A stretch of 64,000 bases of DNA from Porphyra umbilicalis. Its lineage: Eukaryota > Rhodophyta > Bangiophyceae > Bangiales > Bangiaceae. The stretch covers positions 124,001 to 188,000 of the forward strand of contig KV918810.1 in assembly GCA_002049455.2 (NCBI GenBank). The letters run 5' to 3'. Shown here piece after piece: positions 9,199 to 21,031 of this stretch (positions are counted from its first letter, which is position 1; each line of letters begins with the position of its first letter). Both the position numbers and the translations under genes were made by a program. The notes below the pieces were generated by a model. That model was not told where the DNA came from, did no database searches, and saw only the letters and a program-made list of their open reading frames with translations.

Positions 9199-12100
9199 AC
9201 GACCACGGTGCCCGTGTCGGTCGACCGCTTCTTTGGCATCTGGCGGCGGCGGCTACCGGCGCCGCCGGCCGACTGCCCGCCGCCAGCGGGACGCCCGCCG
9301 ACCACCTCGACTCATCGCAAGACCGAGGCGTCTGCCGAGGCCGTCACTAATGCGGCGGCGGGCGCGGCTGCGCTGACAGAGTTGGCGACGGCGCAGACGC
9401 AGCATCTGCGCCTCGTCTCCATTGTCATGGACGGCACGATGCGGTTTCTCATCGAACGCTTCGACGGCGGCGGGCTGGGTGCGGGTGGTGGCGGCGGCCG
9501 ACGCATACTCGACGAGTTTATGGCGGCCGTGCCGGCATCGCTGACGGGCAGCCACGGGCTTGCCTGGAAGCAGGTCGCCTCGACCGTCTGGTGTCGCGGT
9601 GTCCACGCGTTTGGCGGCGCCCTCCGGCGGGCGTGTGCGTCTTGCTCGGGGCGGGGCGCGCACGTCAAGCAACGTGGAGACCTCAAGGCAGCAACCAGTG
9701 ACGGCGATTACACCGCCTTTGATGCCGCGTCGGCGGCAGTGGCGGCGGCCGTAACCGAGCCACAGCAGCTGCCGTGCAGCACGCTGCTGCCGAGTCCAGC
9801 CGACACGGGCGGCTGGGCAAGCGTGGCAACGACGTTTGAAACCCACTATGTGACGCACGCCACGTCGGCGATCAAGGCCATTGCAAAGTGCATCGTCCTC
9901 TACGTCTACCCGCAGACCCAGGGCGGGTCCGACGGGCGCCCTTGCGCGGCACCGGTGGACGCCCACGTTGCCGGCCTGCACGCTGCCGACGGCAGCCGCG
10001 TGCCAGTGGTAGGGTGGCCGGCGGGCACGCCTGCGGCGGACGGGCAAACCATGGCGGCCGCCGCCGCGCTGGCCTACGAAACCGTGCTCGTGTACATGTG
10101 TGGCGGCGGTCGGCGGCGCTCGCTGCTGCACCTAGACACATTGGCCCTGCGACAGCGGCCGCTGCACGTCTACCCGCTTTTGCACTATGCCCAGGCCCTG
10201 CACGTCCGCGCCGCCATCGAGGCGGCCGACACGTCACCCGGCCGTGCCGCTACGTGCACCGCGTACGCGCGCGTCGGCGGCGCGCTGCTCCCAAGCGCCC
10301 GGCGGCCCACGGGGGTTCAATCATCCCACCACAGACGGCCAACGGCTTGGTCGTGCAGACGCTGCTCCGCCGAGCTGGCATCATCCGCGCCTTGACAGTC
10401 GTCGGCCCCTCCATCGTGATGGACGGCGTCGGCCTGCACTTCAAGATACGACACCCCGCCACTGCCGCGTCGGCGGCGGCCGCTCGGCGGGCGCGCCGCA
10501 GGACGGCCGGTGACGGTCGTGGGCAGGGGGGTCCGACCGAGACGGCGAGCGTGCGGACGCAGCTCGACCGCATGGCATTTTCGCCCGACGTTGTCAAGGC
10601 GCTCGTCTTTGTCGGGTGGGACCCAGGCGTCGCGTCCATCGTCGCTGCCTACTGCCCCGGGGCGGTTCCGTTTGCGCTCTCACCGGCACCGCACCTGCAC
10701 GCGTACCGGGCGTATCGGGCGCTGTGGGTTGCAGCCGACGCGCTGTCTCGGGCGGTCATGGCCGCGACCGCCGCTGCAGAGTGCCGCGTGCGGCGGGGCG
10801 GTCGGTTACTGCCGACCGTCGACGCGTTACGTGCAACTGTGTCCGAGGCTGCGCGCGCGGCCGTGGCCACCGCGGCGGACCTACCCATCGGCGGCGGTGA
10901 CGCGGTGTGCCGAACGACCGAAAAGCGCGGCCGTGGCGCGCTCGGCGCGTCGTCCGGGGCGGAGGGATCTCCCTCAAAGCAGAGTTGTGGAGCTTCGGTG
11001 AGTCCTCCGGTGGCCACACCGACGGCGCAGTCGTCTGTGCCGCCGCCTTTGGAGCACGCACCGACGCAGCCGGCTGCTGCGCTGGACCCCCCCCCCCCCT
11101 CGACCGGCGGGTCGAGGCCGCGGTACACGCAGCCGGCATACGGCGGCGCGTGGCTGACGCCCGTCCAGCGGCAAGAGGTCGCCCGCAAGCGGGGGACGAG
11201 CGGCCCCGACGGCCTGCGGCCACTGCTGACGCGCCTGCGCGCGCTCGCACACGCCGCGGGCAACGTCGGCGGCTTCCAACCGTGGCGCCTCCTCAAACCT
11301 GTGTGTTTGTGGATAGGCAAGGCGGCCCTGTTCAAAGCGTCGACCGACGCGGCCGCACGCGCAGGCGCCAAGGCCGAGGCGGCGGCCAACGCAGAGACAG
11401 CGTGGCTTGCCCTGTCGGTCGGGGACCAGCAACACGCTGCGCGCGTGTGCCACAGCGCGGCGCGCACCGCAAAGCAGGTGGCGGCGGCAGCGCGCAACGC
11501 AAAGCGCGCGGCGGCTGCAGCCACCGCCGCCGCGCCGACAGAGCCGCCGCAGTCTGGTGCGCCCGGCGCGCCGCTGCCGTCGACAGACCGTCTGCGGGTG
11601 CTGTGTGCCGCCCCCCGGCGTAAGGCCACGACCGCGAGACCACGCGCGCGCGCTTCGCCGGTGGGGGAGACGCTGGTCGTCTCCAAAGGGGCGTACCGCG
11701 AGGCGACGAGCGCCGGTATGACTCAGCGTGCGGGAGCGGCAGCGGCGGCAGCGTGGCCGGCGACCAGCCCCGACGTGTCGCGCGAGTCCCTGACGGCCGA
11801 TTGCTCCCTCAAAGTCGTTTCGTGGGGCGCATGGGTGGTGGCTGCCACTGCGCGCATCGCACGCACCTACACAGACGCCTACCAGTCCGCGTACGTGGCA
11901 GCCGGGACATGGGGACGGCGAAAGGCGCGCCTGCACGCGCTCGTCCAGCGCAACCGGTACGCGGCGAAGTTGGCCCACCGCATGACGGGTGGGCTTCTGC
12001 GGCGCTCCGTGGACAGCACCAAGGCGGTGCTGGCCGTTAACCAATGCAGGCCCCGCGCCGGCAGCGTCGACCTCATGCGGTGCATGTCCAATCACGTGCA

Positions 12101-12971
12101 CCTCGTGTTTGTTGACGAGCACAACACGAGCCAAACGTGTGCCGAGTGCGGCCACGGTTTGTGCAACACGTACGTGTCGCCTGACTCGCCACTCGACCTG
12201 ACGTCCCTCAAGGCGGCAAGCACTTACGCGCAGCGCCCGTCGACGTCGGCGGCCAAGTGCGCCTCGCCCCTCCGCGAGGGCCGGCGCGCGCGACAAGGTG
12301 TGACGACCGGCAGTTGGCCGGGTCCACGCGACGGTGTGGCTGCCCAGCGCGCCAAGGAGCACGCCGGGGCGGTGCGGACAGAGGTGTTGCAGGCGATTGC
12401 GGCTCACGGCAAGTGGGCGTTTGAGACCGACCCGCTGGAGCTGTGGGGGGTCAAGCTGTGCACCAACGTTGCGTGTCCGGCGACGTGCGTCGGGCGAGAC
12501 ACCAACGCGGCGCCCAACATGACCAAGATTGCCATCAAGAGCATGCAGGGTCGGAGCGTGTACCCTCACATCCGGGGGTACATAGTGTCACGCGCGCCAC
12601 CCCAGAACGACCCAGGTCAGGCCGTGAGGCACTCGGCTGTGATTGAGGCGGGTACCTACGAGGCCGGTTACGGGTGGATGCGGTGTTCACCCACGTCGTG
12701 GGAGCGTTGGCGCCGACCTGTGGTCGCCGACCCGTCGGTGGCGGAGGCGGGGACGGCCCCCACGGCAGTGGCAGTGGCGGCGCCATCGGTGCGGGTAGAG
12801 GCACTGGGTGTGGTGGCAGACGGGGCGCACGACGCAGCTGCTGCGTCGGCAAGCGGTGACCTGGCGACGAGTAACGTCGACCAGATGGCTGCTGTCAGCA
12901 CCGCGCTGGTCACGGCGCACAGCCACTCGTCTTCGAGCCGCCTTGAGCGGGAATCGCAGACTGTTCACTAG
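9199..12971 (+). pseudogene. Fanzor (eukaryotic TnpB-like RNA-guided nuclease), main part
   Basis: The frame continues from 4239 with the Copia element removed and runs to about 10310. A one-base shift in a GGGGG run then moves it to the frame ending at TAG 12969-12971. RuvC-I is GWDPG (Asp codon 10620-10622). RuvC-II is FVDEHNTSQTC (Glu 12117-12119), directly followed by the zinc-ribbon half CAECG. The second half, CTNVACPATC, precedes RuvC-III RDTNAAPN (Asp 12498-12500). This arrangement is the TnpB/Fanzor signature. Fanzors are guided by an RNA to cut DNA in the nucleus. All catalytic residues remain, but the Copia insertion and frame breaks make this copy inactive as it stands. The region between about 10950 and 11700 is Ala-rich and low complexity. 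Confidence 0.85.
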
Positions 12972-12991
12972 AAGGCAATGGCTAGTGTGGT
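12908..12991 (+). repeat. Fanzor 3'-end block, copy 1 (candidate guide-RNA region; left copy of an 84-bp direct repeat)
   Basis: 84 bp repeated at 31574-31657 with 6 differences, 5 of them transitions. It covers the last 21 Fanzor codons and 20 bp beyond the stop. It contains small hairpins: CTCG-tctt-CGAG, CCGC-cttga-GCGG, and CACTAG (12966-12971, including the stop codon) paired with CTAGTG (12982-12987). TnpB guide RNAs overlap the 3' end of the gene and end at the element boundary, so this block is a candidate for that RNA. It is equally the left copy of a possible LINE target duplication. Confidence 0.55.
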
Positions 12992-13186
12992 CTTTGCTTC
13001 TGAGCAGGCCCGGACCTAACGTCCGCTAACAACGAAATGAGGCAGAGGCCCCACTCAACCAGAAATTCGGGCCAAAGCAGTTGTGGCGTCCAAAGTCGCC
13101 CGCCCCCTCGCATCACACCTCAAAAACCCCTCACAAAGCATGCGCGCGTTATAGCGCCAAATGATAGCGGACGCGTCCGTAAGTAG

Positions 13187-14308
13187 CTACGCGAGCGCGC
13201 GCGAGAGGCCCGGACCACCGACGGCGGTGGGCAAAAAGTTCGCGGACGCGGGGCTCACGCGGCCAAGCACCTCCCACACCAGTGGGGTGAAGACAGCGGG
13301 CGGGGAGGCTGCGGGGAGGTGCGGCGCGTACTTGCGCACCTTGCGCGCCTCGCGCCCCACCGCCGCCATAGCCACGGAAGGCCGGGCGACGACGTCCGCG
13401 ACGACCTTGTCGGTGAAGACCGACGCGACGGCAACGTCGCCCCAGTCCACCCCCCCAGTCTGCACGCGCACCAAGCGCACGTCCGGGCGGAGAGTCACGG
13501 TGCCAGCACCGAAAAGCGCGGACGACGCTTCCACCACCACCTCCCGCCACTGCGGGTGCGCGCGCAGCGCGTCCGCCGTCCGCGCCACCAGCGTGGTGTG
13601 GCGGAACGTGAAGCTGGAGATGCACGAGGGGGCGCGGCACGCCGCCAGGAAGTGGACGCCGTACGCGTCCACCGCAGCACCGCAAGCGCATCGACGTGCC
13701 ACCGCCGTCCGCGCGACCGGGGGCACACCGAGCCAGAGTCGGGTTGCCATCCGCGTGGCCCGCCCGCCGATGGCGCCGCCTGGGCGGCCGGGTGCCCGCC
13801 ACGCAGACAGCCACAGGCCCGCGCCCGCCCGTGGCAGGCGGCGATCCGCGCGAGGTCGGCATTGTCCGGCAGCGAGGCCCGTAGCCGCTCGAGCGCGGCG
13901 ATGTGCACGGGCCCCGCCAGGTCCCGCTGGGACGGGGCCCGCGCCACCCCGAGCAGCCGCGCCCAATTCAGCCGAGTCCCCCCCGCGACGCGTAGTAGGC
14001 CGGTCGCCGCGATATGGGCGTCGGCAGGGGGGACAAGGACGTCGGGGGCGGTTTGGGAGGGTGCGGACGCCGCGCCGCACGCGGCAATCAGGGCGGCGAC
14101 GGCCGCAAGAAGACTCGACAGGATCGGGGGGCGACGCCTCGACGTCGTCGCGTCGGCCGCCGAAGGAGTGCCAGCGGCGCCAGCAGCCGCAGCGCCCGCC
14201 CGAGGGGCGCCCGGCCACGCCCGGGTGTCGACCTGGGTGCCAGCGGGCGGCGCAGAACCAACCAGGTTGGTGTCCCGCAGGTCACCAGCCAGGTCGGCCA
14301 ACGCCAGC
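13187..14308 (-). pseudogene. LINE ORF2, C-terminal part: zinc motif and restriction-like endonuclease
   Basis: The frame continues from 23113 once the gypsy is removed (…RAAAP|ALADLAGD…). It holds one way to about 13800, shifts, then runs to the stop at 13187. The last part has a CxCG...DAYGVHFLAAC zinc motif, then RHTTLV, then a PD-(D/E)xK-like core (EASSALF..., RPDVRLV..., DWGDVAVAS). This arrangement is typical of the endonuclease domain at the end of R2-like LINE ORF2 proteins; it nicks the target before reverse transcription. Bases 12992-13186 are the LINE 3' tail. Confidence 0.7.
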
Positions 14309-14702
14309 TGTAGCATATCTCTGCTCCCAATTGGCAATTGGCCACGAGTAGCCCCCTTGACTGGCCGAATCCACGGATTTGTGTGACTCGGCTTGTGTCA
14401 CGCCCTTTGGGGGGTTACTTCCGCATTGTTTATTTTTTATTGCTTGTTTGCTTGCCTGTCTTATATGTCTGCCGGCACTCATTACGATCGATTGATCGGA
14501 TGGTCGATCGACCAGTGCCGTTGCTTGTATTAAACCACCGTGGGTCCGGGGTCGCCTTCGTGGGCGCCACCCGGCTCCCCATCGGATGCCCTTCAACAAA
14601 AGGTCTTTCTTCCTCGCCGCGACGGCGATAGAACTCGCTCTATTGCTTGGCTACGGTCGGTCTCAGAACACTGGTAATTGAACTAACGTTATTAATACCA
14701 CA
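14309..14702 (+). repeat. 5' LTR of the gypsy element
   Basis: 394 bp starting TGTAGC and ending ACCACA. About 98% identical to the 3' LTR. It contains an AT-rich stretch near 14428-14440 (TTTATTTTTTATTG) that could serve as a core promoter. Confidence 0.95.
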
Positions 14703-14704
14703 TT

Positions 14705-14721
14705 TGGTGGAGCAGCAGGGG
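14705..14721 (+). other. Candidate gypsy primer-binding site
   Basis: Starting 2 bp after the 5' LTR the sequence reads TGGTGGAGCAGCAGGGG. It begins with TGG as expected for pairing with a tRNA 3' CCA end. The matching tRNA cannot be named from the window. Confidence 0.5.
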
Positions 14722-14931
14722 ATACCCTCGCCTTCATCGTGCCTCGCGGCACGGTGTCCCCGAGAACTTTCTCGCTGCCTCGTGGCATTGTGACGGTGTC
14801 GATACGGTCGCTTGGTGCGCCGGGCGTAAGCCATCGACTTGTGGGCGTGGTGCCAGGGGCATCACGGTTGAGATCTCCGACGTTGGCGCGCAGGGCGTAA
14901 GCCAAGTCGGAACACGTGTTCAAGTCCCAGT

Positions 14932-16573
14932 ATGTCTACTGGTGGTACCGGCGGCACTCGGCGAGCCAGAGACGGCAAGTTGCCATCTGGCTACCGGCCG
15001 CCGGGCGGGGGACAAGGCACTCCTGCCGCCTCCGACGCCCCAACGGACGGTGCTCCAACTCCTCCCATCCCTGCGGATCAAGCCGCCTCTGGGCAGATGC
15101 AGGTGGTGGAGAGCCTGAAGGCGGCCGTTGAAGCACTTCAGCGACGCCTAACGGCCCAAGAACAGACTAACGAGTATCTGGCGCGAGCCAATGACAAGTT
15201 GGTCGACGACGTCGAGGCCCTGCGCAAGGTCGACTCCCATGCAACGCCGTGTGGCTAAGTCTCGCCGCCAGTCGGGCGACAAGACCAAGGACGTCAAGAA
15301 GACGAGCAAGGTGATTAAGGACAAGTCCGTCCTCAAGGACGCTCCTGCTAACGCCGCGCTTTCCCCATCTTCCGACGATTCCGCTTCTGGGTCAAGCCCG
15401 ACGTCGTCAGACGACGACAACCCCAACGCGACGGACATGTCCTCTTCGGACGATGGCCACGGGCCCCCGGGCCCGCCGTCGCCCCCAAGTGGGTCCTCGC
15501 CGAGCGACAGCTCGAGCGAGTCGGACGCGGCCGCGCCCAAGCGCCCCGCGACCCCCACCAAACGGAAGGAGCGACTTGAAAAAGCCGATAGGATCAAGGT
15601 GATCCGCCCGGCTAATAGCCGCTTCAAGACCCTCCTGGACTACAGGACGTACTTCCTGATCCGCCGTCAACTGACGTATACGCCAAAAGAGGCACAGCGG
15701 TCGCACCGTCTCAACAAACGTTTGGACGGAGCGTTCCATGGGCAACAGCCATTCACGGGAGCCCTGCCCTTGGGCATCTTCACGTTCTTGACGACCTTTC
15801 GCCGCGCATGCGACGCGGCTGGGCTGACGCACGGTCAAGCCCTTCCGCTTATGGTCTTTCGACTAGCCGGCAACGCCAAGATGGCCTTCTCCGGCGCGCT
15901 TCACAGCACCCTCGGACGAAAGCGTTACGCCATCCGTACCTACGGAGATACCGTCAACTAGCTTCTTTCGAAGTATGCGACACACGCAACTATGGCTAAC
16001 GCCTATCAAGACATCATTACGATGAAGCAACAAAACAACGAGGCGCCCACGGCCTTTGGTCATCGCGTGGAAACGCAATGCGACCTCCTGTACGGTTTGT
16101 TCGACATCCCAGACGTTAAGGACGTCTTCATCACTGGTCTTTCGGACCTTGTGCAAGCGCACGTCCGGGTACTGAACGACCAGTTCCCCGACCGAACCCT
16201 GTCCGAGACGGTCGCCACCGCCTAGATGTATTGGGACGGTACGAACAAGTTGCGTTTGCAACTCAAGATGACCCGCCCAACGGCGATTAAATTCGCTTAC
16301 GTGACACAAGACCAGCGGACGACGACGGAACGACCGTTCACACCGGTTCGCACCCCGCCGCCCCCTCGGGCCGCCGTCCCTCAAGCCAATCGGGCTGACA
16401 TCTGTTACAACTGTAACAAGCCGGGGCACTTCGCCGCACAGTGTGCCGAGCCTTATCGCCCTCGCGAGCGTCGGCAACCGCCTATCGGCGTTCATGCCCT
16501 TGCCGACGGTAACGTCGAAGAAGACGAGGTCGAGCATCCGGCCGACGCCGTGGACGACTCGAAAAACGTCTAG
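14932..16573 (+). pseudogene. Gypsy Gag, broken
   Basis: ATG 14932 opens a Gly/Pro-rich start and a predicted coiled coil (about residues 60-100). A frame change near 15240 leads into a Lys-rich, then Ser/Asp-rich linker and a capsid-like region (about 15600-16220). A CCHC knuckle, CYNCNKPGHFAAQC, lies at about 16403-16444. Within this second frame TAG codons occur at 15959-15961 and 16223-16225, and the last TAG is at 16571-16573. Reading through the first two gives continuous Gag-like sequence. They could be C-to-T decay of CAG codons or programmed readthrough; decay is likelier because Pol also has a stop. Confidence 0.75.
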
Positions 16574-16578
16574 GCCGC

Positions 16579-19500
16579 GTGCCCGACTTGGGGTTGCCCG
16601 GCGGAACGCGAAAGCGTACGGTGACAAGACTCTTACGTCGTGCCCTTCGGCACTATGAGATCGCAGCCACGTTAGGCCCATGCCTGCGCGTAATGCGAAG
16701 TTGCCGCCCTGTCTTAGACACGGGCGCCGGGGTGAACATAGTGCGAACTAGTGTTCTCTCTTCGAACTGGATGGCTTACGCCGAAGAGTTGACCACGCTT
16801 CCGCGCATCCGAGATGCAAACAACAATCGTCTTGTGACGAAGTATGCTATACATCTGTATGTAGACACCGCAGGTGTGCGTCTATTTGACCGATTCCTCG
16901 TTTCCGACAACTTGTCAGTCCCGTGCATTCTTGGCACCGAGTTCATTGAACAAAACATCGAGGGCATCTTGCCGCGCTTGCGCAAGATCGTCTGGCAAGA
17001 CCACGTGCGCTGCACGGAAGAACAACCTCGGCCAACGCCGATCTTAACTTGTCTTAACGACAGCGCGTGGGACCGCCACTGGCAAGATAAACCCGCTCGG
17101 GTTCGAGCCTGCAAACAGGTGCGTGTCAACGGACACAAGGAGGAGTGGATCATGGCCACGTGCGACACCTCTGGTATGGTTACCATCACACCGAACATTC
17201 GGTTGTGCCGACACAAGTCCATGGCAGTCGCCCGCGGCATCGCCATCGTCAAACCGGACGAACCATTCCTGGTCAAGTTATGCAACTTCGGCAAGGACCA
17301 AGTCATTGCTCGCAAGAACTCAACCTTGGGGTTCGCAGAACCCTACCAAGGGCCGATGCTTTACGCCGTCTTGGATGACAACACCCCAAAGGGTGGAACC
17401 GATAACTCGTCGGACGACGCGAGTCGTGACCCACTCGAGGACCTCGACCTCAGTGAGGCACCCGAGTACCTGCACAAGCAGATTCGTGACATGCTTAAGA
17501 CGCATTCGTCTATGTGGGATGGAACCCTTGGCGTCATCCGTGCTACGGAGCACGCCATCGTCACCCCTCACGACGCTCTGCCCATACGGGCCCAACCCTA
17601 CCGCACCGGGCCGTTCAAACGGCAGATCATCAATGATCAGATCAACAAGATGTTGAAGCTCAACGTCATTTCCCCTAGCCATAGTGCTTGGGCAAGCCCC
17701 GTGGTAATTGTACCAAAGAAGAACGGCAAAGCCCGATTCTGTGTCGACTATCGTCGGTTAAACAACATCACCAAGAAGGATGCTTATCCCTTGCCTCGGA
17801 TGGAGGACTGCCTCGACTCCTTGGAAGATGCCCAGGTGTTCACGTCCCTCGACTGCACCGCGGGGTACTGGCAAGTACCCTTACGCAAGGACGACCAAGA
17901 GAAGACGGCGTTCACGACGCACTGTGGTATATACCACTGGTTATCCATGCCTTTCGGCTTGACGAACGCGCCCGCTACCTTTCAGCGCGCGTTAGATATT
18001 ATCCTCTCGGGCTTGAAGTGGCAGATATGCCTTGTCTACTTAGACGATGTCATCATCTTCTCCGCATACGCGGAACAACACGTCAAAGACGTTGACTCGG
18101 TTCTCCACCGTCTCCGAGAAGCCGGGGTCACCCTCAACTTGGAAAAGTGCAGGTGGTTCTCCGACGAGGTCGAGTACCTAGGACACATTGTCCGCCCCGG
18201 GCAACTGCACGTGCACAACAAGAACGTGGATGCTCTGAAGCATGCCAAGTTCCCAACCACAAAGACCCAGCTGAAAAGCTTCTTGGGCATGTGCAACGTC
18301 TATCGACGGTTTGTCAAAGACTTTGCCAAACGAGCAAAGCCCCTGAACGCCCTGACTAGGGCCGAGATCCCACCGGATTTATCACCACCGACGGACGTGG
18401 CTATCGCCGCCTTCGAGGACCTTCGCAACGCACTGTTGTGCCCACCGGTACTTGCCTTGCCGAAGGCCAATCGGAAGCTCGTCGTTGACGTAGACGCATT
18501 CGCCGACCAAGTTGGTTGTACCCTCCTCCAAGAGGAGCCGGGCGAACTGCTTCACCCTGTCGGGTATTGGAGCCGAGGACTCACTGCTGCAGAGCAAAAC
18601 TACTCCACCACGGAGCGAGAATGCCTCGGCGTCGTGTGGGCTGTCCTCAAGTTGAGGCACTTCCTCGACGGGCAACGGTTCCTCATCCGAACGGATCACC
18701 AAGCACTTAGCTGGATCTACAGCACGACCGACTCAAGCGGACGCTTGATGCGATGGCGACTTCGCCTCTCCGAATACACATTCGATATGGTTTATAAACC
18801 AGGTGCATCTCACCACTTGCCCGACTTTCTGTCGCGCGCCTCTACGGTGGCGCCGCCAGAAGATATCCATGATGATATACCTTGTCTGGCATTGGCCGAG
18901 ACGGCCAACGGCTTAAGAACGGAGAGGTACACGGGTACCGACACACCGGAACCGGTGGAGTTCGACGATGTTGTCGAAGCACAACAAACAGACGACTTCT
19001 GCGTCGAGATGTCCACTCGCGTGGAGCGCGGAACGGCCAAGGCCTTCTTCCGCGATGAGCGTCACGCTCTGTACCGCCGTGCGCCTTACGGCAATCAACT
19101 GGTTATTCCAAAGTCTCTACGCGAACGCGTGTTGACCCTCGAGCACCACGCAACCGTGGCCGCCCATCCTGGTATGAACCGGATGTATTACACAATGCGT
19201 AAGGCATTCTACTGGCCTTCAATGGTGACGGATATTCATTCGACGATCACCAAATGCACAACGTGTGCGCAAAATCGCCTCGCCTTGCGGCGACACACCA
19301 CGCCCCTGACCCTGTTCCAGGCTACCGAGCCTCTCACGAAGCTGTCCGTTGACATCTTTGGGCCCATCCCGGCCTCCAAGAAGGGCAACCGCTTCATCTT
19401 GGTTATCACCGACCGCTTCGCCAAGCTCACCAAGTGCGTCGCCTTGCGGCGAATCACGGCCATGTCCGTGGCGTCAGCCATCATCGACGCGTGGGTGTAA

Positions 19501-21031
19501 GCCTACGGGCCACCGGACCGGATCCTATCGGACCAAGGGCCCCAGTTCATGTCGAACTTCTTCATCGCTGTGATGCAAAATGCTTGGCATTGAAACGGTT
19601 CGCACCACGGCGTATCATCCCCGAATCAATGGGCAAGTCGAACGGTACAACCGTACCATGGCTACTCAGCTGCGACACTACGTCGCTGACGACCCATCAC
19701 GATGGGATGAGCTACTCCCGGTAATCACCATGGCGTATGATAGCCAACCACATCGGTCGACGGGCATCGCCCCATTCGAGCTCGTTATCCCAAGGCGGAT
19801 CCCCAACCTCACGGTTCGCAACTTGCCCCCGGGCACTCCGCTTACCAATAAGGGAACGCTCAAGGACGGGTCACCCCTAGCTCGCAAACGCGAGTTCATG
19901 GCCCGCTTGCGCAAGCAGATCCCCATCGTAGTCGAGGCCTTGCGTAAGACGCAACAACGTTACAAACGTAACTTCGACCATCGGGTCGCAACCCGCAATG
20001 CGGACGTCAAGATCGGCGACTACGTATACACGACCAACCACGATCGGCAAAACAAGCTGCAAAGCAAAGCCATTGGACCCTTCGTGGTCATCGATGCAGA
20101 CGCGGACGCCTCCACGTTTGTCATTGACATTGACGGCGAGGAAAAACGTGTCAGCAGTGACCATGTCACCCCAGCTCCTCGTCCAACGACGACGGACACG
20201 GTTCCACACCCCCTGCTAGATGGTCTAGACCAACGCAAGTCACTCCCGGCAACTGCCGATGAGTATGTGATCGACAAACTCCTAGGCTTACGCCAGACGG
20301 GTGACAGCTATCGCGCTAAGGTGCGCTGGATCGACTACGGGTCGAAGGACGACACCTGGGAACCCCTGGAGAACCTCCCCCGCAACCTGGTGGTGCGTTT
20401 CGTTCGACAGAAGAAGAAGCATGTACCCGGGTACGAATGGCAAACGCCAACGCGACGAAGTCGCCGACAGGCCGGGCTCACAACCGTGGCCAACATCGTC
20501 ACGGACTCCACGTGGATACCCACTATCCAACATGTCCATGTTACCGGGGACGGAGTCATCCATGCCGATGTCTCGTGGACAGACTCGAGTACAGCCGCCG
20601 CAATTAAGGAAGTAATTCCTGTCGCGTGGCTCAAGTCCACCCTGCCGTCCATGACGCGCAACTTTGCGTATGACCCCCGACTTGCCTTGCGGCATTTCCC
20701 TTGGCTGAACCGTGTTTACGGCCCGTACACATATGTATGGCCGAAATCCGCGCGGGCGACACTGATCGGGAGCGATCCCTCTGTACCAGTGCTCCCCAAC
20801 GGGTTTCTGGTACCCCCGGTACAACACTTGGACTCAGTCCTTCGACGCTTGGTGACAACCACAGAGGAAGCAACGGTGGTCATACCACAATGGACCAACA
20901 CCAGTTGGTACGCTACCGCCATACGCGCATGTTTCGAGTACGAAGTGCTTTTATCAGCAGACGCAAGGGATGCAAATCCCACACCATGGGCCATGCTGGC
21001 ATGCCGCTTCCTACATCGCTATGATGACTGA
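16579..21031 (+). pseudogene. Gypsy Pol with chromodomain, broken
   Basis: Pol lies in the -1 frame relative to Gag. The protease has DTGAG near residue 47. RT contains FCVDYRRLN and YLDD (codons about 18037-18048), then RNase H. The integrase has an HHCC zinc site, a first Asp in SVDIFGP, and ILSDQG and NGQVERYN for the other two acidic positions. A TAA at 19498-19500 and a frame change near 19575 split the integrase core between its first and last catalytic residues. After the integrase, about 20263-20415 encodes a chromodomain (YVIDKLLGLR...YRAKVRWIDYG...DTWEP.ENL), the mark of chromoviruses that target particular chromatin. The last about 200 residues to 21031 are not recognised. Without readthrough no complete integrase is made. 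Confidence 0.85.
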
